Of a DNA stretch of 64,000 bases, positions 12,143 through 23,761 are shown piece after piece. The DNA is taken from positions 186,001 through 250,000 of the forward strand of contig JAMXSV010000019.1 in assembly GCA_027559495.1 (NCBI GenBank), in the 5' to 3' direction. The notes under the pieces are model-generated. The model was given only the letters and a program-made list of their open reading frames with translations, was not told the DNA's origin and ran no database searches. Every line of letters starts with the position of its first letter. The first letter of the stretch is position 1. The position numbers and the translations under genes were made by a program. Source of the stretch: Aurifilum marmelostoma (lineage: Eukaryota > Ascomycota > Sordariomycetes > Diaporthales > Cryphonectriaceae).

Positions 12143-13673
12143 CTATGCAGACGTTTTTGCTGTATCCGGCTTGAACCAGGCCTTTGGACCATACCACGTC
12201 CCTTTCACGAAGCTGTTCCAGTACACGCTGGGGAAGAAGTCCTTCTTCAGGTGGTAGAAAACCCGTCGTGGCACATCCTGGCTGCCGATACCTGGGACCT
12301 TGGCAAAAGTCTCATCGGGCACGCCTCCATACTTGAACTCGCAGAGCATCAGCTCGTTGTGGCCGGTCAACAGGGGGCAGGAGGCGTAGCCGGTGTAGCC
12401 AGCGCTCAGCTCCTTGCCGCGGATGGCGGCGAGCAAGTTATCCACCAGGACAGGAGCCTGAGATGAGATAGCAGCGGCAGTCTTGGAGTTGGGGAGGGAA
12501 GAGGCATCGCCTATCGAGAAGACGTTGGGAAACTTGTTATGCTGAGTGGTGGTCTTGTCTACATCAACCCAGCCGGCAGAGTCGGCTGCAAAATTCGGTA
12601 ATCGGTCAGCATATCTTCTTGACTTCCCACGTTGACTTTACCACCCGGGTCTTAACGAATAGATGTCTTCTTACCGAGGGGTGACTTGGCGACCCAATCC
12701 CAGGGCTTCTGAGGAGGCACCACATGCAGGAAATCAAACTCCTTCTCGACCTCCTTGCCGTTGTCTGCCAGGTTCTTGAAAGTGGCAGTCTTGTTCTTCA
12801 CATCGACCCCGACCAAGTTGTGCTGGAAGAGACCCTCAACCTGGCGCCTCACACGCAGCTCCTCAAGTGCCTTTGAGTATTTTGGCACGGCGAACATGGC
12901 TGCATCATCGCGGTCAGTGCTGGCTTCTTCTACTCACCATGCAGATAGGGCATACCTGGAGCGCCAGTCGCAAAATATGGCAGGATCTCCTTCCTCACAC
13001 CGTCCTTCTCCCACTGAGAAAGGGCCATCCACATGATCTTCTGCGGGGCCCCAGCACACTTGATAACACCTGCCGGCTGAGTGAAGACGGCCGTTCCCTT
13101 CTTGAAGGCCTGGATGTTCTTCCAGACCTGCTCGACCGTGGTGTTGGAGTAGATGGAGCTCACATTGCTGCTCGTGTCCTGCAGCGCCTCGGGCAGCCCC
13201 TTGATACCGCCAAAGTTCACCTCCAGACCAGGTGCGACCACCAGATAATCGTACGAGACCTCGACGCCGTCCGTCGTCTTGATCTCATTGTCCTTGGGGT
13301 CGAACTTGGCAACCTGCAGAGGATAATGGGTAACGTTCTCGGGTATGATGCTGGACAGAGGCCGGCTCATGTCACTCAGAGGCTTGAGGCCTGAGCCGAC
13401 GAGGGTCCATCCGGGCTGGTAGTGGTGGTCCTTGGCCGGGTCCAGGATGGCGATCTCATCCTTCTGGAACTCCTTCGTCTTCAGCAGCTGGGCGGCGACA
13501 GTGACTCCTGCCGTGCCTCCTCCAACAATGACCACGCGGTGGTGAGGCTTGGGCGGTATCGCGGTGACGGTGGCGTATGATCTGAGGGAGGACGAGGTCG
13601 CTGCTAAGGGCAGACGCGTCTGAAAAGCCCTGCAAGAGGCGCGGGAGGCCACTGCTCCGAATGAAGCCGCCAT
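12143..13673 (-). CDS. hmt2: Mitochondrial sulfide:quinone oxidoreductase (HMT2/SQOR type)
   Basis: Three exons, 13673-12956, 12899-12675 and 12585-12143, give 461 aa. This flavoprotein of the inner mitochondrial membrane oxidises sulfide and passes electrons to ubiquinone, so it detoxifies H2S. A basic, Ser-rich presequence (to about residue 35, ending LRSYAT) precedes the FAD Rossmann motif VIVGGGTAG (G51-G56). The two redox cysteines of the eukaryotic family are visible: C206 in IKCAGAPQ and C384 in YASCPLLTG. AGWVDVDK and the C-terminal WNSFVKGTWYGP are also family hallmarks. Intron 1 is placed at GTATGC (12955), because this restores the conserved FATGA-PAMFAVPKY alignment. A second GTGAGT 18 nt further in would leave only a 38-nt intron. 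Intron 2 is 89 bp. Confidence 0.93.
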
Positions 13674-14168
13674 GGTGGGTCTAAGGATAGTGAGATTGGT
13701 GTAAGGAATGAGTATCATGGAAGTGCCATTTTTCTTCTGGGACTCAACATCAAGTTTTGTAAGCCCACCACCAAAACGCCTACAGAAAAGAAATCGTTCG
13801 TTTTGGTAAGCCACCCTGGCCTGGGGGTCGATGGCGTGATCGATCTGCAGTGGGTCATGCTGACTAAGGCAATCCGCAGAAGTTGGCCAATGAGAGCCGC
13901 GAGAACCCTAACCCCGGGACCCCAGAAGCATTCTGATCTCTAGGTGGTCGTTCAAAATATGCGGAGGGCATCAGATGCGTCTGCAAGCTAATGATGTGGT
14001 GGCCAAGGCACGCTTGATGGCAGTCGGTATATGATTATTCTATTTCGACAATTTTGTAGGCTTCGTGGGAGTCAGGATGTCGTAGAGGGTGCTACGAATC
14101 TCGAAAAATACATCCCAATGTCTTCCCGACAACGTCCTCTCCTCTTCGTGTTGCTCTGCATCGCTTAA
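13674..14168. other. Spacer between SQOR and mannose-6-phosphate isomerase genes
   Basis: 495 bp between two minus-strand genes: the SQOR 5' flank plus the isomerase 3' flank. An in-frame extension of the SQOR frame upstream of its ATG lacks a better start. Nothing else is seen. Confidence 0.6.
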
Positions 14169-15475
14169 TTATATGACCGCCTCGAAGATCTGCATCCCGC
14201 TCTCGGTCTCCCACTTAACAGCAACGCCCGGTGCCACATAGTAGATATAGCCTTCTTTCAGCTCAAATTCTCGGCCGTCTGCAGTCATCTTGCCCGTGCC
14301 CTGCGTGACAATCATCACTCCTGGTCCGTCCCCAGCCTTGATCTCGTCACTCTCGCCCGCCCTCAGTCCAGCCAAGAGCATATCAAACTCACTCATGGGC
14401 GGTTTATAGACGACCGTCCTGCCCGTCCTGCTCCTCTCGCTCTTCTGGCTCGGGAGGAGGACATCCTCCTTGCTGTGCGCCTTGAACGTCAGCGTGTCGG
14501 CGAACATATCAACGTTGTTTCTGTCCGCTGCGGGACAGAAGCCCACGTTGAGCACATTGTTCGACCGCGCCATGCACTCGACGATGTTGCCAGACAGGTA
14601 TGCATGGATACCGTCGGCGGGAATGTAGATTGCATCGAGTGGCTCAAGAGTCATGAAGTTCATGCACGTCAGCGCGACAATGCTGCCCGCATCGCCTGGG
14701 CCGTACTGGCCCTGCAGCCGCGGCAAGAGGTCGGCAAAGTACTCGGCGCCGACCTTCCGCAGTTCCTCGCGCGATGTCGCCAGCAGATCCTTCTCGATGG
14801 TCTTGACGGTGGCGTCGTCGGCCTTGAGAAGGTTTCGCGAGACCTCTCGCAGGGTATCGCTGGTCCAGTGCTCGGTGGGCGTGCTGGGGAGGTAGGGTGT
14901 GAGTGCGGAGAGGGTGAATATGGACTGGACCTCTGCGAGAGGCTTGAACCCAGCGAAAACCTCAAATTTGGAGAGGGCAACCGCGATCTCGGGCTTGTGG
15001 TTAGGGTCGGTGAATTGGTCTGGGTCTTTTTGGTGCAGCTTCGTGGCCAGGTCTTTGTTGGGGTGCAGCTGTAGCGGCAGAGCCTTTGCTATCGAGAGGA
15101 TCTTTTATGCGGTATCTTGGGTCAGCGAAAACTCCCTCTGGTCATGGAATCAGATGAGACTGAACTGCGTGCGTAGGGTACCTTTGGAAGAAACGGCAGC
15201 TGAGCGTCGAACTTCTCGACGACCTTCCTCCCGAGCAGCGTATCTTGGTCCTTCTTCAAGACATCCGCAAGGGGCTCCCCAGTCTCGAGGACTCTGGCTG
15301 GAAAGTCTGGGTAATCGCCAAACCACATCTCTGAGTAGAAGGCATCATCCTCGATCTTGAAGTCGGACCCAGGCGTCCTGGCACAGAGCTGAGAAGCCAG
15401 GGACTGCTGGCCCTTCTTTCCCCACGGGTAGTTGTTGCATGTGCCACTCAGCTGGAACACGCGCTGTGGTGCCAT
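14169..15475 (-). CDS. Mannose-6-phosphate isomerase, type I
   Basis: Exon 1 is 15475-15182 and exon 2 is 15101-14169, giving 408 aa, close to the usual size of fungal enzymes. The phase-0, 80-bp intron joins QLPFLPK to ILSIAKALPLQLHPNK. The enzyme interconverts fructose-6-phosphate and mannose-6-phosphate, feeding GDP-mannose for protein and wall glycosylation. The zinc-site residues of the cupin-type family are readable: Q109 and H111 in LQLHPNK, E136 in HKPEIA and H264 in ADGIHAYLSG. NNYPWG near the N-terminus and GLRAG in the C-terminal half are further signatures. No targeting signal is seen, so it is cytosolic. It lies between SQOR and the PTH11-like gene on the same strand with ordinary spacing; no functional link is implied. 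Confidence 0.93.
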
Positions 15476-16283
15476 GTTCGAATGATTGCGTAGGGTCGAA
15501 GAGATAAAGTAGGTAGGCTAAGGCTGAGAACAAGAAGACTGGCGGAGAAAGAGGTCAAGCTGTTCGGCAATAAGGTTAGAATGTACTGTATTCGCTGGGA
15601 TGGTTATGGATTGATCTCGTCGACATTTGGGAAGGTAGTTTGATTTTCCACAACACTGATGTACAACATTGAACTTTCATATAATAAGGACCTTTTATCT
15701 ATTCGAGATCAGCAAAGCTATGTCATATCAACTCAGCAAGCAATGGTATGCCGCATCAGTGTGTCGTCATAACAGGCGGACCCGAATGCATGACCTCATT
15801 CATACCCAACCTTCGGAGCAAAGCAAGCGGCGGAATATAGAGTGGGTCTCCGGATTCCGAGTCCTTAAGCGTCCGGCCCCGGAACAGATCCGGATCTTTG
15901 ATCTGGATCAGACGATTCTTCTTGTCCACGGACGGGTTTTCATGTTGCTCGCTTGTTATTCGGATGCACATAACCCCTAGGATCATGCTGTCGTGGCGCT
16001 GGAGCAGTTACACCAAGTTCTTTGGCCAGGTGGGCGCCTGGCAGAGCCACAGTAGTAGTGACTGTAGGATTTTGTGCAAGGCGAGCGTGGTTCCTCAAAA
16101 GCTTGAACAAGTCCTGACCCATCACTCGGCTGCCGTCGTACGGATCGGAGCTGAGATGCTCGACGAGCCAGACATACCGACACCAACATAAATTCAGGGA
16201 GTTCCCTTAGACTAGGCAAGGGTGGCGGGGGGCGGAGGGGACGGGATCGGCCGTGCGGGTAACTTGGGATCGATCGCCTGGTG
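15476..16283. other. Spacer with protein-like but unresolved minus-strand frames
   Basis: Two overlapping minus-strand frames between about 16200 and 15756 have protein-like composition but no convincing start or intron. They are described under findings. No gene is called. Confidence 0.4.
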
Positions 16284-17817
16284 TCACTTGTCTTCTTGTC
16301 GATCCCACCCATTGATTCGTCGCTTCGTCCATTCCTCTGTTCCCGTGGCATTCATGTGCTCGCTCGAGACCGTCACGTGTGTCTCTTTGAGGATGTGAGT
16401 CTGGCTCTCCCCATCGCTGTCCCCGTCCTTCGAGATCATGACTTTGTTGTTGCTGCCGGGGTGGTTGTTGCTGCTGCCAGACACGAACGTCTGCATCTTC
16501 ACAATGCCCGCGAGATCATCGGCTGTATCCCTCTTGTCGCGCGCGCCCCATGTCCGCAGGTCCGTCTCTGGCTGTGAAACCCCCACCTTGCTGGCGTCCC
16601 TGGTGCCCCCAAACATGGGAAGGCTGAGCAGGGGCCGGAGCGCGGGCAAAGAGCCGGCGACGATACTAATTCCTTCTTCAATGACAGACCATAAACCGAT
16701 AGGGCCCGCGCTATACATGAACTCGCCCTGGTTGTCGTACAAGGTCAAGTAACGAAGGCGAATAATGGTGGCACAACTCGCACTAGCGGGGAGACAGAAA
16801 GTCGGTCAGCTGTCAGAAGCAGACGCATTGACGAAGAACAAGGAGGAGGAGGATGAGAAACTTGTGTCCCCGGGTAATGGTGGTGATCAAGCAGGGTAAG
16901 GAGTTCGAGATGCATTAAACGAAGTCACTCACAAGGCGGCCATTCCCAGAATGATGGCCACAGAGATCTTGAGGCGTAATTTCATCTGGATAGGCCAGAT
17001 CAACATGGCGGGCAGGATAGCCAGGGTGATATCCGTCAAGATGGAGATGGCAGAGAAGAGGAAGCTGACGCTGCTGTTCAGCTTAGCATCGCATGTACCA
17101 TGCGATGTCTCGCCCCAGAGAGTCGTGATCGGGTGGCAGATGTTGGAAATGCCTGCAAAGAAGATGATGGCCGCCATCAACTGCAGCGCAACCAGGCCCC
17201 AGAGAGTCCAGGCGAATCGACGACGTCCGTCGGCCACGCGGATCAGACAGACACAGATGCTGCTCTTGATCGGGACGGTGCAGCCAGCGTAGAAAAACTC
17301 GGCGATGAAGAAAATCTAAGCGAATCGCACCATCATCATCAGCACCGCCGGCCTTCCTGACAACATCTCGCCTTTGCACAGACGTACCTTGGTTCCTTGC
17401 ATGATGTCTGGCGTCGAAAGGTGTTCCGACAGCTGTCCAGCGCCGTGATAACAACACACAATAACCAAAGCGCATGTGATCGTGTAAAGGACCTGGAATC
17501 GTCATCATCAAGGGTTAGAGTGTCGTCATTGCTGTGTGTGCCTTGTCTATTTTCCTTTTCCTTTTCTTTTCTCCTTTTCTGACTCATCCCTCCCCTTCCA
17601 AAGAAATGCAAATCTGCCGTAAATGCTAGGCTGATGAGGTCAGTAAAAGAGGTTTACTTACTAGGCCGATGCACATCATCAGGTCATCCAGTCCCTGGGC
17701 CTCAGGTCTCAGCCATCTTCTGACCGATAGACGGGCGATGACCGTGACCCAGGTTAAGACGAGGAAAAGAATCGTGATCCGGAGCAGAGGCACTCCCAGA
17801 CCAGCTGGCTCAACCAT
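16284..17817 (-). CDS. Seven-TM rhodopsin-domain (SAT4/PTH11-like) membrane protein
   Basis: Four exons, 17817-17662, 17492-17388, 17315-16933 and 16782-16284, give 380 aa. All junctions are GT-AG and phase-consistent. Seven hydrophobic segments are seen in order: ITILFLVLTWVTVIA; the MMCIGL-VLYTITCALVIVCC segment, formed by splicing; the FFIAEFFYAGCTVP region; LVALQLMAAIIFFAGIS; FLFSAISILTDITLAILPAM; ISVAIILGMAAL-FASCATII; and GLWSVIEEGISIVAGSLPALRPLL. The cytosolic tail of roughly 100 residues is hydrophilic. The short N-terminus, the DDLMM motif, the ILTDITLAILPAMLIW helix and the S(V)IE-GISIVAGSLPALRP end are typical of the large fungal rhodopsin-like/SAT4 family. No CFEM domain precedes the helices. 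Members include the PTH11 surface-sensing receptor of rice blast fungus, but most have no known ligand. Confidence 0.88.
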
Positions 17818-19442
17818 GGCGATTCCAGGACTACCAAAGCGGCACTGCTCATCAGAGGAATGGGACGGAAGAGAGCGAGGGGGGAGGGAGAGAAAACGAA
17901 AACCCCTTCTAGTAAGGAAGAAGACTCATGACAATGACACTCTGAAGCAGCAGCGGAAGAGATCTCCATATAATCAAGAACAAGGTCTTTCCCTGAATTG
18001 TCTGTTCCCAAGTACCGGCCCTAGGGCTAAGGGGAGAGACCAACGCGACGGATCGGGACCCCAGCGGTCCCCAATATCAGGGACCCTGGCATGGCCTGAG
18101 GGATCAACAGGGCGAGGACTCAAAACTGTTGGAATTTTTCAGCCTGGATGTCATCTCCATAATAACGAGGTCCGAACCAAGCACGATGGATGGGTCCGGT
18201 CAGAATCCTAGGGCCGGGATCTAAGGTAGGTAGATATAAGTTCTTATGATTGTTTCATACTATGGATCGTAGTGCTAAACATTGTCAGAGCGGTCTCGAG
18301 GCGCAGAGTGCCAAAACTTAGCAATGCAAGTCCGCAGTAGAAGGAGGTTAAAATAGGAGAAGGGCACCCACACGAACTGCATACCGTCCAGGTGGTAGTG
18401 TAACAGCCCACTTGTAACTCCCGAGCCGAGGCCTCGTCACGGTCGGTCCCTTGTATCGTTGACGACATCCTCGGCCAGTCAGGAGAATGCGTCCAAGAGA
18501 CTTGCCACACTGGGGTGGGACCACCCTCTTCTGTCCTCCTCAGGTTTATGTCTCCACTAACCATCCCATAGTATCATAGTACATGGTGAATTGTACATGT
18601 ACCATGGCCGTCCTGCCAGGGCTCCGCCGTTGAGCGATCTGCGCACCCGTCTCAGTGGTGGATCTAAGTCCCAATACGGGAATACGATAGCAGGGAGAAG
18701 AAGAAGAAAAAAAAATGCAGACCCAACACATTGGCTGGATGATCCAGGGTCGAGAACAACGACCCACTTGGCGTCAATATGCTGCAGATGCCGTTGGAAA
18801 TAGTGAGTACTACGTTCTAAGTTTGGTCTATACTACTTACAAGTACTTGTGTGCAGTAGCCGGGGCCGGATAACCCGATTTTTGCCTGCGCATCCACCCA
18901 GGCCACGCCAGTTGGGTCTGTCTCTCTCTGTGCAGGAGTGTCTGGTCAACAAGGAGGCGCTCATGCGGGTTACATCCCTCTAGACTGAAGATAAGCGTAG
19001 GGCTGATTTTTGGGTAGTATCGTATGTGCATAAGGTACGAACGAGTCTTGTAGTAGTCCCCGTGTACATGCTTGCCAGCGTACATCATCGACCGTTTGTG
19101 CAGAAAGTTTGTGAAAAGATACCAAGTAAAAAGGATAGTGGGTAACCCTACTGCGGAACCGATTCGCACATTAGTACCGCAATATGAACAAGGGTCTGGC
19201 GTGGTAACGGACAGGGGCCGTCTGGTAATTCTCCATGCTGGATGTCATGCTCCATGTGCCAACTCTGGACCGCCCCGTTCTGCCACACAAGCAACTGCGA
19301 TATTAAGGGGTTACCTGCAGCGGATGTTCCATCGACTCTGTTCCTGTAGTGCTTGCCCTTCCTTTTATTCTTTTATGTATGTGTATGTGTATGTGCAGGT
19401 AACAAGTCTTTGAAACTCATCCCGGCTAGGAAACCCCCCAAA
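17818..19442. other. Intergenic divergent region, no gene seen
   Basis: Divergent space between the PTH11-like gene (-) and the SDR gene (+). Only short frames without family resemblance. A TATGTGTATGTG run at about 19375-19396 lies just upstream of the SDR start, in its leader. Confidence 0.55.
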
Positions 19443-20626
19443 ATGACCGAAGTTTATATCAACGATGGTGATCTGAGCGCCCTCAAGGGCAAGGTTGTCA
19501 TTGTGACAGGTACGAACCAATCCTTCCCTTTGGATTACTTGTTTTTTTTTTCTTCCTTTCTTTTATTCCCTCTTGTTTCCTGTTCCTTGTCCTTGTGTAT
19601 CGAACAAGGAACATGAGCCCTGACATGATGTAACTTATCACCCTCGTCCGTGCAGGAGGCTCGTCCGGAATCGGGCTCGCGACCGTGCAGCTACTTCTGT
19701 CGCTCGGCGCATCTGTCGTCAACGGCGATGTGGTCCCACCGGCTGAGTCGCCCTCTGGCAGCTTCACCTTTGTGCAGACCGATGTCGCCAACTGGGCCCA
19801 GCTGAACGCCCTGTTCAAGAAGACAAAGGAGAAGTATGGCAAGATCGATCATGTCTTTGCCAATGCCGGGCTGGGGCCCCGGGCCGACTACCTGGCCACA
19901 GAGGTGGACGAGAATGGCGACCTCAAGGAGCCCTCGTACGACCTTCTGGACGTGAGCATGAAGGGTGTCGTGAACACTGGCACCCTCGCCATCTTCTACA
20001 TGCGCCAGCAGCCCGACGGTGGCAGCATCGTCGTCAATGCTTCTACCATGGGTATTCAGCGATGCCGTGCTGTGGATTATGGTACGTCTTCCTCTTCTAG
20101 GTATTATCGGTTCTCCGCGCTACAACAACAGCCCTCCCAATCCCTGCTCCCGAAAGGATTTCCTTCTCGTCTCATAAAATACTGGCCTGACCAATCCCTG
20201 TTATACCCTGCTACTAACACGCACGGTCTTGCTCTTCCTTCTTCTCCAGCTACGGCCAAGCATGCTGTGCTCGGGTACGCCCGTGGCCTGAAGCCGCTCC
20301 TGGACGCAGCCAACCTCCCCATCCGCATCAACACGCTCTGCCCAACGTGGACCGAGAGCAGTGTCCTCCCCGGTCTGAAGGACATCATGGCCAAGATTGG
20401 TGTCGAGATTCAGGCTCCTTCCGTCGTCGGACGTGCTGCGGCCCTGCTGATGGCTGATACCAAGCGCAACGGCCAGGCCATCCAGATACAGACTGGCAAG
20501 TACCAGGAGATTGACGAGAGCATCCTGCTTCCGGCGGCTGCGACCATCAGGGGTCCTGACTATCCCGCCGAGGATGACGTCCTGCGGCGTGCCCTGGAGG
20601 TTGCTATGGCTGGTGCACAGGCCTAG
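19443..20626 (+). CDS. Short-chain dehydrogenase/reductase (classical SDR)
   Basis: Three exons, 19443-19509, 19656-20081 and 20250-20626, give 289 aa. Intron 1 (146 bp) interrupts the cofactor motif, which splicing restores as TGGSSGIG (residues 22-29). Intron 2 (168 bp) falls inside the active site and splicing restores Y164-A-T-A-K168, with the catalytic serine S152 in NAST twelve residues before the tyrosine. ANAG is also present, so the full Ser-Tyr-Lys set of a classical NAD(P)-dependent SDR is intact. D45-like acidic residues after strand 2 (NGDVV) hint at NAD(H) rather than NADP(H). Resemblance is to the 15-hydroxyprostaglandin-dehydrogenase-like fungal group; the substrate is unknown. 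There is no adjacent biosynthetic core gene. Confidence 0.88.
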
Positions 20627-23029
20627 ATCATGATTCATCTCATATTGTAAAGGGAAATGGATCTGCTACCGATAGCAAGAATGGACGGAGGCACATTTTA
20701 TTATTTTCTTCTACATAGCGACCTGCAAAGCCAAAGGAGGTAGAGATTTGCATCTTACTCAGCTCATCTCCCGTACTTCTTGGCTCTACCAGACATACTC
20801 AGCGTGCGTGCCTGATCAAGTGACCTCCTCTCCCCCTTAAGCTCATGAGAACAACACGTGGAGGGCTCCTCTTTGTTCTTTCAACGCTGGATGTAATCTT
20901 GTCACCGCCTCGTACTTTCTCCAACTGTCAGGTTCAGGTGGAAATCAGTGCTCCACCAATCGACCCAACGTCATACGAAACTGCCCCTGGCTTGTGCACA
21001 ACCTGGTTTGGAGGGTGGTGGGGGTTGAACGGGGGCGGAAGGGGGGGGGGGGGTAGAAGGGTGATAGAACTCACAGCAAGCCGCCACGAATACACACGGC
21101 AACAACCTTGGTCTGTCGTGTTTTCCAATCAGCACGTCACACTTTGATGTCAATCTCAATTCTACTAAAGCAGGGTTGGAGTCAAGTTGCTTGTCAAGGT
21201 TCGCTTCCATCTTATAAATACTACTTGGTAAGTGCACAGGACTCATCTAGACGTATGTATAGTGCTGTAATCCGCATCCCGTAGGCCTTGGCTGGTCTTC
21301 TCAACCCGTGTTCCACTTCCCTTGGTCCTACGTAGTATTCAGGCAGAACCACCCCCACTCGGTGAAGTCTCAATCATGCTTTGCCATCCTCGCCGACTCC
21401 GTGGCAAAAAGTTTAGAGCAAGCGAGATTGTCTTGCTCGTCCACGGTACCGAACCTGGCGAGGTCGGTGATGGAATTTTTTGGTCTCAGCAAGCAGCCAG
21501 TGAGCGTCAGTGCCAGGGCTGTCCTCATGAACCATTGCCCAAACAATTCCCGAACAAGCGGACTCGAGGAAAGCAACAGATGGGGTCTTTTGATTCTGGG
21601 CACAGAGAGAGAGAGAGAGACAGGAGTGCTCGAGTATTGACCGCTGACCGCTGCGGGTCTACAAGTCAGCATAGCGGGTCTGAAGTTTGAAAGTGGACTC
21701 GCCCGCTCGGGTAGTCCCATGCCAAATGCCATTGCAGAACCCGGTAGTACTCCGTAGTGCTAAGTGGGAACTTCTGGTTCTGCTGCGAGGTCGTCAAGAA
21801 TATCTCGCGACATCCAGCTGTCGCTAGAATATGCAGCTTGCAAGTGCTCAACACATGCCATGTCTGACATGTGTTTGGCACACCCGAGATTTAAAGATTA
21901 TAAACCAGCTCAGAGATTCAAGAAGGGAGAGGCTACTGGACTGACGGGATGTCTGTATACTGTGCCAGGCGCGAGATCAAATCTTGTGCTCCCATGTATT
22001 ATCCCGCTGTGAGCTGATGTTGCAACGTCAAGGGGTTTTGCGTTCCAATGCGCGGGGCAGTCATCGTATCATGTTGAGGTCCAAGAACCACGCTCCAGAT
22101 TATCCATTCCTTATTTACTGCAGAATATCAACGCCGGACCTGGACGGTAGCGTTTGGAGTCCTTAAACTTCTGCTGGCAATATAGAAGATATCAATCTAT
22201 ATGCGTGCCCCCCCATTCCTTTTTCTTGACAGCCAATCGCCCAGTGGATTGCTCGCATCGACTGAAGTGGCTGCAAAGTGATAGCAAATAGAATGACTAT
22301 TATTATGACCAAGACAAAGGTAGTTTTCTATAGCAAGGTCAATCTCCCATATTGTATTCATTGATTTTCTTCAAAGTCTCTAATGACTAAATACTTCTGG
22401 AGTAAGCAGGACAAAAAGCATGGTGATGATGTTCGGCCCAATATTGTCGGACAACTTCCATTACTGTTAGTCACAAATTCAATACCCTGTGAGGCTGAAC
22501 ATTTCGACTCCATCAGAACCCATTCAATCCCTCCGATGAGGCGACTATCCCCTTCTGGAATGCAATTCGAGGTAATTACTTACTCAGACTGAGGGGACGA
22601 GGCTGTCGGATCTGAAGGCCCCTGAATCAGCAGCCTATCATATACAAGAAAACACCCAGCCTTGCCAACCCAAAAGTATACAAAGAGTTGAAGCATAGAA
22701 ACATTTCAATAGGCAGTGATTGACCTGGGACTCAAAGAGGTTAGGTAATCCGACCATTGGAACACCACCACCTGCTGAATTCAGCAACATGCAGCAACGC
22801 GGGGTTGCTTCTCCAAACATCAAAGGAACCCCGCCACAAAAGAGTGTATGCCCGCACCCAACCAGCCTTGAACAATGTAATCAAGCACCTAAACTTTTGA
22901 CGTCCAGGGTAATTGACCTCCCCTACCCAACGGCGTCAACCATAACAATCATAGTATCTGGTGTCTTCAGCAGAGACCTCATCTTTTTTAACATAAAAAC
23001 TCTCTGCTTTGCCTGTGTTATATATCACT
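20627..23029. other. Intergenic stretch with a G13 tract, no gene seen
   Basis: Contains G13 at 21041-21053 within a G-rich patch (21010-21060), a short (GA)n run near 21605-21622, and scattered short frames. Several frames exceed 90 codons, but none shows a domain, signal peptide or splice-consistent extension. Confidence 0.5.
21041..21053 (+). repeat. G13 tract in a G-rich patch
   Basis: A run of 13 G following GGGGG, GGGGGCGG and GGTGGTGGGGG clusters within 50 bp, so the + strand has potential to fold as a G-quadruplex. Intergenic. Confidence 0.85.
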
Positions 23030-23761
23030 ATGACCCGCGTCCCCAGCTTCCCCCTCGGCCCCCATGGCCTGATACGCGTGCCCCGCCCCATACCACGCCA
23101 GTTCCACACCACGCCGTCCTCCCGCAACGTCCTCTTCAACCTCGGCGGCCTGGCTGGCTCCCGCGAGTCCCAGTACCTATCTCGAGAGCGAGGCATCCCC
23201 CAAACCGAGTACTCATCCCACATCCACCTCATCCGCTCCGGCGAAGTCGATCCTTTCGCCCCCGCCCCGGGCGCGTCGAGCGATGCGATGCGTGAGACCC
23301 AGGAGGCCGCGCCTGACTTCCACGAGTCGCTGGACAATGCAGACCCTTACAGACAGGCCAAGAGGGTCAAGATCATGGCTGCCCAGCTGCAGGCTGCAGG
23401 GGAGGAGATCACGCTGCTGAAGCGGGCTATCAGGGATATGGAGGAGAATTACGAGTCGGTTCGTAACTCGGCCATGATCTTGCCTGGAGTGGTCGTTGCG
23501 GCAGTCACCCTGGCCTACGTCTTTGGTGGCGACGTTTGGCGAGATCGCTCGAGGAACAGAGTTGAAGAGGACGTTTTGGCTCAGCAGCCCACTTTGAAGG
23601 TCGAGGATCATGCACAGAGTCAACAGGCAGCATCCGGCGAGAAAGAAATCCGGCGTGTTTCGGGTTTCGTGGCTCCGGCTACCCTTGATGAGTCTCACGA
23701 GCGAGGAAGGGGCAGTCTTTTTGGCTGGCTGATGTGGGCGCCTGGTTCAGTCGCAAAGTGA
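23030..23761 (+). CDS. Predicted mitochondrial single-pass membrane protein, unknown function
   Basis: A single exon of 243 aa, started at MTRVPSFPLG; the frame extends a few codons upstream (MPVLYIT), but the chosen start gives a better presequence. Residues 1-32 are rich in Arg, Pro and hydroxyl residues without acids and contain RQFHTTPS, a typical mitochondrial targeting and cleavage region. Residues 115-146 form a heptad-like helix (KIMAAQLQAAGEEITLLKRA...), likely a short coiled coil, leading straight into one transmembrane helix at about 149-166 (MILPGVVVAAVTLAYVFGG). The tail is charged and ends WLMWAPGSVAK. The architecture (presequence, coiled coil, one helix) resembles inner-membrane assembly or scaffolding factors, but I recognise no family and assign no role. 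Confidence 0.7.
   Translation: MTRVPSFPLGPHGLIRVPRPIPRQFHTTPSSRNVLFNLGGLAGSRESQYLSRERGIPQTEYSSHIHLIRSGEVDPFAPAPGASSDAMRETQEAAPDFHESLDNADPYRQAKRVKIMAAQLQAAGEEITLLKRAIRDMEENYESVRNSAMILPGVVVAAVTLAYVFGGDVWRDRSRNRVEEDVLAQQPTLKVEDHAQSQQAASGEKEIRRVSGFVAPATLDESHERGRGSLFGWLMWAPGSVAK

Noticed and set aside
12143..15475. SQOR and mannose-6-phosphate isomerase as a functional pair
   Set aside because: Same strand and adjacent, but the pathways are unrelated and each has its own spacer; treated as ordinary neighbours.
19443..20626. SDR as part of a secondary-metabolite cluster with the PTH11-like gene
   Set aside because: No polyketide, peptide or terpene core gene, tailoring set or cluster regulator is nearby.
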